Source of the DNA: JAGXTF01 sp044224315
Lineage (GTDB): Bacteria > Bacteroidota > Bacteroidia > NS11-12g > UBA955
DNA length: 64,000 nt
Direction: 5' to 3'
NCBI GenBank assembly: GCA_044224315.1
Contig: JBGAKR010000003.1
Coordinates: 1 to 64,000, forward strand
Numbering within the stretch: position 1 is the first letter of the stretch; every line of letters starts with the position of its first letter. The notes below the pieces were generated by a model. That model saw only the letters and a program-made list of their open reading frames with translations, was not told where the DNA came from and made no database searches. Positions 56,020 through 64,000 of the stretch are shown piece after piece. The translations under genes were made by a program, and so were the position numbers.

Positions 56020-57624
56020 GTGGCCTTTTGCAACTTGAATCGCATTCAGCACGTCAAAGCTTTAACGCTAACTCTATTTATGAGTATTGGATTGTGTTTG
56101 AAATCGCAAAACGGAAGATTTGATTTAAGCTTCAATAGCAGCGGCTCCCGGTTTTTTGCCAGTACCGATTCGGGTTTGGCATTTCAGCTCAAACAGGTGC
56201 TGGTGCAAAAAGATGGAAAAACACTACATATAGGTTTAATGAGTACCAATGAAGGTGCGGGGATATTAACCATAGTAGCGGTGTGGCGTTTAAACGTAAA
56301 TGGAAGTATTGATAAGTCATACGGCACAGCAGGTATTGCAAAGCTTAAAGTGCCTAATTATTCAGTAGTTGAAGTTCGCGCTGCACAAGACCCAGATGAT
56401 AATTTGAATTTGGCGTATACAAGCTATACCTCTCCGTATTATTCTGTTATTTTTAGCAGGCTACTACCCAATGGCAAACTGGATTTAAATTTAAATAGTA
56501 CAGGTACACAAAAAATAGAAATACCGAAAACTGCAAATTCTTTCAGCCTATCGGATATTGTACTAGACAAGTTCAACAAACCTATTGTAAGTGGATATAT
56601 ATACGATCAGGGAATGTATAAGGGCTTTGTGTTGAAGTGCAACAATGCTTGCAAACCCGATTCGGCATTTGGGAAATTCGGGTATTCTTATATAACAATT
56701 TCTAATTATTTCAACTATCCTGTGGATCTTACCCTGGATTCTGCAGAGAATATTTATACAATAATTTATACATCAACAAGTACCAGCCAAATAAAATGCT
56801 TCGTCTTTAAATTTTTACCTAATGGCAATATGGACGGGGCTTTTGGCAATGGAGGCAGTATAACCCTGAATACTTTTTATACCTACAGTTCTGCACTTCG
56901 CCTGGCCACATATTCCGATGGTAGTATAATAACTGCAGCTAGTAAAAATGTGGGAGGATTGGTTGTTCAAAAATGGACACCCCTGGGTAAGCCTGATTTG
57001 AGTTTTAACGACTCCGGCGTTGTGGTTACGCAAGGATTTGGAGATTTTTACTTAGTGAAAGATATTAAAATTCAAAACAATAATAATATTTGGATGGCCG
57101 GTGTTTTACGTAATTTTAGTTTGCAACAAAGAGGCGCTATTTTTTGTTTAATTAAAAATGGTTCCATAGATACCAATGTATCTGCAAGTGGACTTTTGTC
57201 TGGTGATGTGGACATTTTTACTTCGTCCTCCTTTGAGTCGTTGGCCTTTTTAAAAAATGGAAAAGTAATTGCAAACGGATCAGGATTCACAAATACAGCA
57301 ACCATGGGATTTGCCTGCCAATATACATTTACCCCCATTGTACCTAAAGTAGTTATTGATTCCAAAGATCAGATTCTGGTTTATCCAAATCCCATTGAGA
57401 GTAGCAGTGTCATTAATTACCGGTTGCAAAACGCAGATATAATAAGTGTATGTATCTATAATTTAAAAGGTAAGAAAGTATTGGATTTATATCATAATTT
57501 TTGGCAAACAGCCGGGTTATATTCAAAGTCGCTTGCAGGTGCTGAGCAACTTACTCCGGGAACTTACGTCTTAGTTTTACAAACAAAAAACAACAACAGA
57601 AGTGTTAAAATACTTGTGCAATAA
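56020..57624 (+). CDS. Delta-60 repeat protein with T9SS tail, copy 1
   Basis: 534 aa from the proposed GTG. Signal-like segment VKALTLTLFMSIGLCLKSQ, then repeated delta-60 units marked by phrases such as LLPNGKLDLNLN, FLPNGNMDGAFGNGGSI and WTPLGKPDLSFNDSG. The tail LVYPNPIESSSVINYRLQ ... GTYVLVLQTKNN is a type A sorting domain. Delta-60 proteins form beta-propeller-like extracellular structures of unknown purpose. First of three paralogues; its end overlaps the next start by 23 bases. Confidence 0.85.
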   Translation: MAFCNLNRIQHVKALTLTLFMSIGLCLKSQNGRFDLSFNSSGSRFFASTDSGLAFQLKQVLVQKDGKTLHIGLMSTNEGAGILTIVAVWRLNVNGSIDKSYGTAGIAKLKVPNYSVVEVRAAQDPDDNLNLAYTSYTSPYYSVIFSRLLPNGKLDLNLNSTGTQKIEIPKTANSFSLSDIVLDKFNKPIVSGYIYDQGMYKGFVLKCNNACKPDSAFGKFGYSYITISNYFNYPVDLTLDSAENIYTIIYTSTSTSQIKCFVFKFLPNGNMDGAFGNGGSITLNTFYTYSSALRLATYSDGSIITAASKNVGGLVVQKWTPLGKPDLSFNDSGVVVTQGFGDFYLVKDIKIQNNNNIWMAGVLRNFSLQQRGAIFCLIKNGSIDTNVSASGLLSGDVDIFTSSSFESLAFLKNGKVIANGSGFTNTATMGFACQYTFTPIVPKVVIDSKDQILVYPNPIESSSVINYRLQNADIISVCIYNLKGKKVLDLYHNFWQTAGLYSKSLAGAEQLTPGTYVLVLQTKNNNRSVKILVQ

Positions 57625-59173
57625 AAAAAGCTTCGCAATTCTATTGCTGCTGCAATTGTTTGGGCTCAATCACTTATTGGCTCAGGCTGGAGGGTTGGAT
57701 CTTAGCTTTAATCGGGTAGGATATAAAATGTTTAAAATCGGTGATGTTAATTTATCCGAAGAAGGACAGATAGTACAGGTACAACCCGATGGTAAGATTT
57801 TGATTGTTGCTCAGGTTCAATTAAATGTTGGTTTTTCTTCACCCTATAATCCCGGAATTATTCGTTTGTTGCCCAACGGGGATTTAGATACAAGCTTTGC
57901 CCAAAAAGGTTTTTTAATTGATATTTTATCCGAAAATCCTATCAGTATTTCTAATTTATTTATCCAATCCAATGGAGATTTAATTTTGTGTTGTGCCCAG
58001 GATTATGGCAATGAGGCTTATATTATTAAATATGCATCTGATGGTAAAAGGGTAAAAACCTTCGGAACTAATGGGTTAGTTAAATTTAAACCCGCATTTG
58101 CATATTCCTACATGTTCTTAAAGAGATCTGTACGCATGAAAAATGGCGATATAGTGCTGGCAGGACTGGTAGACACATTTGCAACGGTTTTTAGATTCGA
58201 CAGCACAGGGAGTCCGGTTTCAAACTTTGGCGAAAACGGATGTGCCAAATTTAATTTGGGAGGAGCCAATAATGCTTTTACTGATATGAATGAAGTGAAA
58301 GATGGCAAACTGATGCTGGTATTTCGCACAGAATCGAACTTCATTTTTTTAAGAAGTTATGGATTAATTAAATTGCTATCTAATGGCATAATCGATTCTA
58401 CATTTGGAACCGATGGTAAGTTTTTTACTACTGAAAATTCCAATTCTTACCAGGATCATATCAGTTGCATTCAATCCGATGATAAAATCGTTGTTGCCAT
58501 GGAAAATAATGGCAATATTCAATTAATGCGCATTACAGAAAATGGTGAATTGGATAATACCTATGGCAACGCAGGCGTTGTTTTACTTGTAGATGATTTT
58601 AACTTTGAATATCCAAGCAGTTTGCTTATTCAACCTGATGGAAAGTTGATTGTAGGAGGTTTAATCAGCAATCAAAAGGTACTTTTTTATATCGCCCGCC
58701 TTTTTGAAAATGGAGAGCCGGATACAACCTGGGGAAGTATGGGTATTGTAAACTCAGATTTTGGAGAACTGGATGCAAGCTATCTTCGCAGTCTGGCCAT
58801 TCAAAAGGATGGTAAAATATTGGCAGTTGGGGCAGCTTACAGTTCGCTGGGGAAAATATTGCTAGCCCGATATAGAGTAAATCCCATCATTGCTCCACCG
58901 CCATTTAAAACCGATAAAGATATATTTGTATTTCCAAACCCGGTTACGCCAGAATCTGTGCTGTTTTATAAACAATCCCAAAATGCCATAGTGAATGTGT
59001 ATTTGTATGATTTACAAGGCAGAAAGGTGGCTACTTTACTTAACAATTATTGGCGCCTGAAAGGGGATTACAAACTTGAATTGAAAAATATTCCTACTGA
59101 GCTTAAAGGAACCTATATCCTGCAATTGGCAACCGGCACAGAAAACCGAAGCATCAGAGTTTTGTTGGATTAG
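57602..59173 (+). CDS. Delta-60 repeat protein with T9SS tail, copy 2
   Basis: 523 aa starting with GTG inside the end of copy 1, so translation is probably coupled. The signal peptide (MLKYLCNKKSFAILLLLQLF) is followed by GGLDLSFNRVGYKMFKIGD and repeats such as LLPNGDLDTSFAQKGF, ENGELDNTYGNAGV and ENGEPDTTWGSMGI. The tail FVFPNPVTPESVLFYK ... GTYILQLATGTENR is a type A sorting domain. No catalytic motif. Confidence 0.87.
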   Translation: MLKYLCNKKSFAILLLLQLFGLNHLLAQAGGLDLSFNRVGYKMFKIGDVNLSEEGQIVQVQPDGKILIVAQVQLNVGFSSPYNPGIIRLLPNGDLDTSFAQKGFLIDILSENPISISNLFIQSNGDLILCCAQDYGNEAYIIKYASDGKRVKTFGTNGLVKFKPAFAYSYMFLKRSVRMKNGDIVLAGLVDTFATVFRFDSTGSPVSNFGENGCAKFNLGGANNAFTDMNEVKDGKLMLVFRTESNFIFLRSYGLIKLLSNGIIDSTFGTDGKFFTTENSNSYQDHISCIQSDDKIVVAMENNGNIQLMRITENGELDNTYGNAGVVLLVDDFNFEYPSSLLIQPDGKLIVGGLISNQKVLFYIARLFENGEPDTTWGSMGIVNSDFGELDASYLRSLAIQKDGKILAVGAAYSSLGKILLARYRVNPIIAPPPFKTDKDIFVFPNPVTPESVLFYKQSQNAIVNVYLYDLQGRKVATLLNNYWRLKGDYKLELKNIPTELKGTYILQLATGTENRSIRVLLD

Positions 59174-59258
59174 GGCTTAATTGCTCTGAAATCAACCATT
59201 ATATAATTAAAGAATCATCAAAATGATACAATAGGCTGCAATTGCCCCTTTTTTTCTT

Positions 59259-59266
59259 TATGTTTG
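59259..59266 (+). promoter_or_regulatory. -7 box of the third delta-60 gene
   Basis: TATGTTTG matches TAnnTTTG exactly, 24 bases before the ATG at 59291, so copy 3 has its own promoter. A TTG at 59264 would fall inside the box. Confidence 0.5.
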
Positions 59267-59290
59267 TTATCCAAAATTCTGGCAACAGGC

Positions 59291-60874
59291 ATGGATAAAA
59301 AGCGTTTAATACCAAGTGTATTCACTTTTAAAAAGGGTAACTTGCGCACAATATTTTTGCCATTTCTAAGCATTTTATTTATAGCGGCTGCCTCAATAAA
59401 TCTGGCAAATGCACAATTGCTACCCGATGTAAGCTTCAATAAAACAGCTTTCTGGATGGGTAAAATCAGCAATCAAACCGGGCCGCAAAATGCGATTCAA
59501 GCGGCATCCCAACCCGATGGCAGGGTGGTAGTAATTGGCACTTGCTTCGGTCACACCGGATGGGGAATGCGAAGGTTTAACATCGATGGAACACCCGACC
59601 TGAGTTTTGGAATCAATGGCATTTCTTACGGCGATGAATCTCGTAAAACGTTTTTACCGAAAGGCGTTTTTGTGCTTCCAAATGGAAATATTATGGTTTT
59701 CGGAATCGACAATTACAATATCAATGCTTTCGGTTCTTTATTTGCCTTTTATTCAAACGGTGCGGTAGATACTACGTTTGCTGATAAAGGGCATCTTGAT
59801 TTGAATGGGATTGTAGTTGCCCGCTTTACTTGCGCTGCAGTATTAGAGGATGGAAGTTTTATGATGGGAGGACAAAAAGATGATGTAATACCCATTAATT
59901 TTTTAATGAAATTTACAGCAAAAGCAATTCCGGATAGTTCCTTTGGAAATAACGCACAACTAAATTTTAAAGTAGGCATTGTGCGCAACTCCATGGCTAG
60001 TTTGCATATCGATTCAGCCGGAAATTATATTTTAAATTATCAATACGACTATACCACAAACCGATACTATGCCATCAGCCGGTTAAGTAGCAAAGGACAA
60101 ACCGATTTTACATTTGGAAAAAGTGGAATAGCCACAGCTTTGGTAAGCAATCAAATTGATTATCAGCAGGCTGGTTCGTTGGCAAAAGCGGGTGGTTTTG
60201 TGCAAGCCAGCTATGCAAAAGGCGTTTTTCAGCTGGCAAAATTTACCAAAACCGGATTCCTGGATTCGGCATGGGGAAAAAATGGAATTGTGAGATTGAA
60301 CCGCGATTCTACAGTGGTTAAGAATTTATTGGGTGTTTATGTAAGAAAAGATGATAAAACACTATTGGTATTTAATAAATTGAATAAACAAATTGTGTTT
60401 GTTTTATTGAAATCCAACGGTAAACTCGATTCGATTTATGGCACAAATGGATATTTAAATTTTGAGTATTATTTCAATCACAATGTAAATGCCTTAGGCT
60501 CCAGCCTTAGTGATGACAATAAACTTTATATCTGCGGAGGCTTTACTACTGATACAGCCGTAAATTGGTCGTTATACAGATTTGCCGATAAACAAACAAT
60601 AAAAATTAAATTAAAAAGTGAATTTTGGTTATATCCCAATCCGGTACAATCTACGGCTACTTTGGCTTATAAGCTTGATGAGCCTACTTTGGTAAGTATT
60701 TCATTGTTAAATTTAAACGGACAAAAAATTACCGATTTTTATATCAATTATGCCGAAATATCCGGTTACCATGAAAAGGTCATTAACTTGCCAGAATGGC
60801 TAAAGAATGGAATTTACATACTCAAATATGAAGCAGATAAAAAGGTAATTTACACTAAGATAATGGTGAATTAA
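59291..60874 (+). CDS. Delta-60 repeat protein with T9SS tail, copy 3
   Basis: 527 aa. A longer than usual basic n-region (MDKKRLIPSVFTFKKGNLR) precedes the hydrophobic core, ending at INLANAQ. Repeats include NIDGTPDLSFGINGI, YSNGAVDTTFADKGH and KSNGKLDSIYGTNGY. The tail LYPNPVQSTATLAYKL ... NGIYILKYEADKK is a type A sorting domain. It ends within the last bases of the convergent rnr gene. Confidence 0.86.
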   Translation: MDKKRLIPSVFTFKKGNLRTIFLPFLSILFIAAASINLANAQLLPDVSFNKTAFWMGKISNQTGPQNAIQAASQPDGRVVVIGTCFGHTGWGMRRFNIDGTPDLSFGINGISYGDESRKTFLPKGVFVLPNGNIMVFGIDNYNINAFGSLFAFYSNGAVDTTFADKGHLDLNGIVVARFTCAAVLEDGSFMMGGQKDDVIPINFLMKFTAKAIPDSSFGNNAQLNFKVGIVRNSMASLHIDSAGNYILNYQYDYTTNRYYAISRLSSKGQTDFTFGKSGIATALVSNQIDYQQAGSLAKAGGFVQASYAKGVFQLAKFTKTGFLDSAWGKNGIVRLNRDSTVVKNLLGVYVRKDDKTLLVFNKLNKQIVFVLLKSNGKLDSIYGTNGYLNFEYYFNHNVNALGSSLSDDNKLYICGGFTTDTAVNWSLYRFADKQTIKIKLKSEFWLYPNPVQSTATLAYKLDEPTLVSISLLNLNGQKITDFYINYAEISGYHEKVINLPEWLKNGIYILKYEADKKVIYTKIMVN

Positions 60875-62979
60875 TCTGCCAAAGAAAAATCAATCATTCG
60901 GGCCTTAGGGCTCGCATTTTTAACCCTTATTGAAATTACATCGCCAAGTGAAAAACTCCGTCGGGTGCGGCGGCCAATAACTTTGCGTTCTTTCTCCAGG
61001 TAGTAATAACTATCCCCGGGCATATCGCTGATTCGGATCATGCCTTCGCAATGGTTTTCTAATATTTCAGCAAAAATACCCCATTCGGTAACACCACTTA
61101 CCACTGCTTCAAACACTTGCCCAATATGCTGTTGCAGGTATTCAGCCATTTTATACTTTGTACTTGCACGTTCGGCTTCAGCGGCTTTTTGTTCCATATT
61201 GCTGCTGTGTTTGGCCAGATTTTCTATTTGCTCAGCTGTGTAACCCCCGCTTTCATTGCGCAAATAATGCTGCAAAATACGGTGTGCCAACAAATCGGGG
61301 TAGCGGCGTATAGGTGAGGTAAAATGAGTGTAAAAATCAAATGCCAGGCCAAAATGGTCGCTTCTGGCACCTGTGTATATGGCTTTAGCCATGCTGCGTA
61401 TAGCCATTTGGTTGATTACAGGTTCTTCGGGTTTGCCTTGCACATCTTCCAGTAGTTTATTTAAACTCTGGCGCATGTTTTTTTCCGAATTAATATCAAT
61501 TTTATAACCAAAAAGTTGGCAGAATTTTGCCAGTTCAATCATCTTCTCATTGGTAGGACTGTCGTGGGTTCTATAAATAAATGGCAACTCGGGCTTTTGT
61601 TTTTTCTTTACAAATTCTGCTACTTCGCGGTTGGCAAGCAGCATAAATTCCTCAATCAGTTTATGGGCATCAAACCGGCGTTTAAGCACTACATGGGTAG
61701 GCACTCCGGCGCTATCGAGCTTAAATCTCACCTCATCACTTTCAAATCCCATGGCTCCGTTTTTGCGCCGTTTGGCAAACAATTTTTTAGCCAGGTTGTT
61801 TAGTATAATTAATTCCGAGGCTAAATCACCCTCACCACTTACAATCCTTTCCTGGGCTTGCTCGTAGCTAAATCTTTGGCGGCTGTGAATCACTGTTTTT
61901 CCAAACCATCGGCTCAATACTTTGCATTCTTTATCTACCGTAAAAATGGCCGAAAAAGCCAACCGGTCCACATCTGGTTTCAGGCTGCAGAGGTTGTTAC
62001 TTAGTTTTTCGGGCAACATAGGTATGGTTCGGTCGGCCAGATATACACTGGTACCGCGCAGTATGGCTTCCCGGTCTAGTGCTGTATTGGCAGTTACATA
62101 GTGCGATACATCGGCTATATGCACCCCTATTTCGTAGGTTTCATTTTCGAGTTGCACAAATGAGATTGCGTCATCAAAGTCTTTGGCATCCTCGGGGTCT
62201 ATAGTAAAGGTGAGAATATTGCGGTAATCTTTTCTATCTGGCCATTTTTCGCCCTCTTTCAGATTTTCGGGGAAAGCAGCTGCCTCGGCTTCTACGCTTT
62301 CAGGGAACTGCACCGAAAAGCCAAATTCGGCTACTATAGAATGCATTTCGGTATCGTTGCTGCCGGGTTTGCCCAGTATTTCTGCGATTTCGCCCACAGG
62401 GTTGCGACTTGTATTAGGGAAGTCCACAATTTTACAAACCGCCTTCATGCCATCCCAATCGCTTTCTATTTTCCCTTGAATGCGAATATCAAAGGGAAAA
62501 TTCTGTTTATCCGGTAATAAAAATGCACTGCGTTCAAAAACATCCAGGGTTCCAACCACGCGGGTTTGGGCCCTTTCCAGTATTTGTGTCACCTCGCCGG
62601 TAGGGCGTTTTTTTCCATGGGTAACACAAAGCACCAAATCGCCGGGCAGGCTGCGGTTCAAAAATTCGCGTGGAATAAAAATATCGTCCATTTCGGGGTG
62701 ATGCTCGCCTGTAAGCAGGTATGCATCCCCTTTTTTTGTGAATTCTAAAATACCCTTAATCTGCATAGCAGGCCTCAGGTATCTGAAATTGCCCTTTGAA
62801 GGTTGTTCGGCCAGCTTTTTTGCGGTTAAGCTGGTAAGTGCCTTGAAAATCTGATCTTTATTCAGCTTTGCCTCGGGTGGAATGCGGCTTAGTATACGGG
62901 TAGGATTGAGGGTGCCTTTGGCATTGTCTTCCAAAATAGCAAGCACAATTCTTTCTGCGAAGGATAATTTAACAGCCAA
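60871..62979 (-). CDS. rnr: Ribonuclease R
   Basis: 702 aa 3'-5' exoribonuclease of the RNB family. An N-terminal winged-helix region is followed by cold-shock domains. The catalytic core has TIDPEDAKDFDDAISF (active-site Asp cluster) and HYVTANTALDREA. The C-terminal S1 domain contains GIFAEILENHCEGMIRI. It begins with TTG at 62979; the next in-frame ATG is far inside, at about residue 68. A TACCTTTG box lies 16 bases upstream. Its stop codon overlaps that of the delta-60 copy 3 gene (shared TTAA). Confidence 0.95.
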   Translation of the reverse strand: MAVKLSFAERIVLAILEDNAKGTLNPTRILSRIPPEAKLNKDQIFKALTSLTAKKLAEQPSKGNFRYLRPAMQIKGILEFTKKGDAYLLTGEHHPEMDDIFIPREFLNRSLPGDLVLCVTHGKKRPTGEVTQILERAQTRVVGTLDVFERSAFLLPDKQNFPFDIRIQGKIESDWDGMKAVCKIVDFPNTSRNPVGEIAEILGKPGSNDTEMHSIVAEFGFSVQFPESVEAEAAAFPENLKEGEKWPDRKDYRNILTFTIDPEDAKDFDDAISFVQLENETYEIGVHIADVSHYVTANTALDREAILRGTSVYLADRTIPMLPEKLSNNLCSLKPDVDRLAFSAIFTVDKECKVLSRWFGKTVIHSRQRFSYEQAQERIVSGEGDLASELIILNNLAKKLFAKRRKNGAMGFESDEVRFKLDSAGVPTHVVLKRRFDAHKLIEEFMLLANREVAEFVKKKQKPELPFIYRTHDSPTNEKMIELAKFCQLFGYKIDINSEKNMRQSLNKLLEDVQGKPEEPVINQMAIRSMAKAIYTGARSDHFGLAFDFYTHFTSPIRRYPDLLAHRILQHYLRNESGGYTAEQIENLAKHSSNMEQKAAEAERASTKYKMAEYLQQHIGQVFEAVVSGVTEWGIFAEILENHCEGMIRISDMPGDSYYYLEKERKVIGRRTRRSFSLGDVISIRVKNASPKARMIDFSLAD

Positions 62980-62995
62980 AATATTTGGGTTTTTG

Positions 62996-63003
62996 CAAAG
63001 GTA
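62996..63003 (-). promoter_or_regulatory. -7 box of rnr
   Basis: TACCTTTG on the minus strand, exact match to TAnnTTTG, 16 bases before the TTG start. Confidence 0.5.
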
Positions 63004-63111
63004 TCAGAGGTAAGCCGCTAAAAAACCAAGGTGGAAAAGTTTTCGTGACCTTATTAAATGAATCCTAACCTTGAAAGGGAATTCGCGTTTTGAAAATTTC
63101 TGTCCGCATCG

Positions 63112-63119
63112 TATTATTG
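63112..63119 (+). promoter_or_regulatory. -7 box of the TMEM175-like gene
   Basis: TATTATTG, one mismatch to TAnnTTTG, five bases before the GTG at 63125. Confidence 0.35.
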
Positions 63120-63124
63120 CCACT

Positions 63125-63859
63125 GTGTCTACCTTAAAAAACGTAAAACCAGCTGATTCTAACTTTAGCTCTAATCGCATTGAAGCATTCAGTGACGGGG
63201 TAATAGCCATTATCATTACCCTTATGATTCTGGAAATTAAAATTCCGGATTTGCACAAGGTAAATGCCGAGCATACTATGTGGCACGCACTGAAACCCAT
63301 GGTACCGCATGTAATTGCCTATCTTCTCAGTTTTGTAATGCTGGGTATTTATTGGGTAAATCACCACAATTTTTTTCATAAAATACAGTATGCCGATCGC
63401 AGATTGTTATGGTTAAATTTAAATCTGTTGTTCTGGTTTTCATTAATTCCCATTCCCACAGCTATTATGGGTGATAAACCCCTTGAGCCTGTATCCTGCC
63501 TGCTCTATGGCCTAGTGCAATTTATTTCATCGGCATCATTTACTTATATGGGCATTTATGCCAATAAAAAGGAATTATTTACCAGCAAAGTTCCCATTGA
63601 AGTGCGCAAAAAAAATATGCAGCGCAACCGTCTTTCGTTGTTGCTTTATGCATTGGCAATGGGGTTGAGCTTTGTAAGTGTATATATTTCCTACGCAATT
63701 TTTGCCTACAGCGCGGCACTGTTTTTTATGCCCAAACTGGGTATAATACAGGATGCAAAACCCGTGGCAGTGCCTGTTACAGTGGAAGAAAATAATGCTG
63801 CAGAATCTATCGAAAAAGGGAAGGAAAAAGCAGCTGAGAAACCCAAGCCTAAGAAATAA
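63125..63859 (+). CDS. TMEM175-family (DUF1211) potassium channel-like protein
   Basis: 244 aa from GTG at 63125. The family signature NRIEAFSDGVIAIIITLMILEIKIP (R-x(3)-FSDG-x(2)-AI-x(2)-TL) starts near residue 16. About five or six hydrophobic segments follow, and the C-terminus is basic and charged (KEKAAEKPKPKK). Family members are potassium-permeable channels without the classical selectivity filter. An in-frame TTG at 63071 is upstream of the -7 box and less likely. Confidence 0.85.
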   Translation: MSTLKNVKPADSNFSSNRIEAFSDGVIAIIITLMILEIKIPDLHKVNAEHTMWHALKPMVPHVIAYLLSFVMLGIYWVNHHNFFHKIQYADRRLLWLNLNLLFWFSLIPIPTAIMGDKPLEPVSCLLYGLVQFISSASFTYMGIYANKKELFTSKVPIEVRKKNMQRNRLSLLLYALAMGLSFVSVYISYAIFAYSAALFFMPKLGIIQDAKPVAVPVTVEENNAAESIEKGKEKAAEKPKPKK

Positions 63860-63860
63860 T

Positions 63861-64000
63861 TTAATTGGCAGCGTATCCGCTGTCGTACCAAGTTTTAAAT
63901 TTATTTAATTCGGCATTTGTAATGCCGGCCGGTGGCATGGTTTTGCGCACATACACCTCGTTGTAAATGCTTTGAATATTGGCTTTAATACTGCTTTCAT
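63861..64000 (-). CDS. C-terminal fragment of a probable c-type cytochrome domain
   Basis: Only the last 45 codons are in the window: SIYNEVYVRKTMPPAGITN followed by AELNKFKTWYDSG. 'MPPAG ... LTxxELxxxxxWxxxG' is the usual ending of cytochrome c-like domains (the Met is the distal haem ligand). The CxxCH motif would be outside. It ends one base after the TMEM175-like gene's stop on the other strand. Confidence 0.6.
   Translation of the reverse strand, partial: ESSIKANIQSIYNEVYVRKTMPPAGITNAELNKFKTWYDSGYAAN

Noticed and set aside
1..64000. tRNA, rRNA, transposase, integrase or phage genes
   Set aside because: Looked for and not seen by eye; no terminal inverted repeats or target duplications noticed either. 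A tRNAscan or IS search was not possible here.

Overview
The window looks like chromosomal DNA of a Bacteroidota species (AT-leaning). Four lines of evidence support this. Many genes follow a Bacteroidota-type -7 box (TAnnTTTG), often only 3-15 nt before the start codon, with few Shine-Dalgarno motifs. Several proteins carry type IX secretion (T9SS) C-terminal sorting domains. There is an ECF sigma factor paired with a small partner, and an HU-CCDC81/SPOR protein next to a TonB-like protein. I see no tRNA, rRNA, insertion sequence, prophage or CRISPR array.

Layout. 1-3839: open-ended giant secreted Ig/PKD-like protein (minus strand). 4271-5461: AAA ATPase/DUF4143 with a six-copy, exactly 22-bp-spaced repeat array just upstream of its promoter. 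5702-8098: folP and fumC. 8179-9514: OsmC / Fer4_19 / lipoprotein operon. 9623-13478: porin-like barrel, a signal peptidase I homologue that lacks its catalytic pair, a T9SS esterase and a VTT/DedA protein. 13628-15502: T9SS protein with a von Willebrand A domain. 15954-18675: malic enzyme (MaeB) and a GNAT. 18783-22524: T9SS protein split by an A13 tract directly behind its signal peptide. 22682-25628: methyltransferase, lipoprotein, DinB and a secreted hypothetical. 25786-28321: RseP, HscB-like J-protein and a phosphoribosyltransferase. 28428-33266: three consecutive POT peptide transporters. 33368-37474: 1368-aa TraB/GumN fusion with Gly/Tyr-rich runs. 37550-40629: nucleotide-sugar dehydrogenase, small hypothetical and FolC. 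40692-44381: outer-membrane barrel / SPOR / TonB-like operon. 44703-45885: L21, L27 and a thioesterase. 46048-49896: T9SS protein, Pmp3-tailed lipoprotein, and an ECF sigma factor with its partner. 50090-55881: Fmt, a 1254-aa type-B T9SS protein and a polyprenyl synthase. 56020-60874: three tandem delta-60-repeat T9SS proteins. 60871-64000: RNase R, a TMEM175-like channel and the tail of a probable c-type cytochrome domain.

How it fits together. Core housekeeping genes (folate: folP, folC; carbon: fumC, maeB; translation: fmt, rplU, rpmA; RNA decay: rnr; isoprenoids) are interleaved with a large envelope and secretion load. Nine genes look like T9SS cargo: the 1-3839 fragment, the esterase, the VWA protein, the A13 gene, the 46048 gene, the 51160 gene and the three delta-60 genes. 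RseP, the ECF sigma factor, SPOR, TonB-like and barrel proteins fit an organism with a heavily managed outer membrane. The most unusual signals are the 22-bp array, the catalytically altered signal peptidase, the A13 frameshift, and heptanucleotide (period-7) tandem repeats at four intergenic sites.
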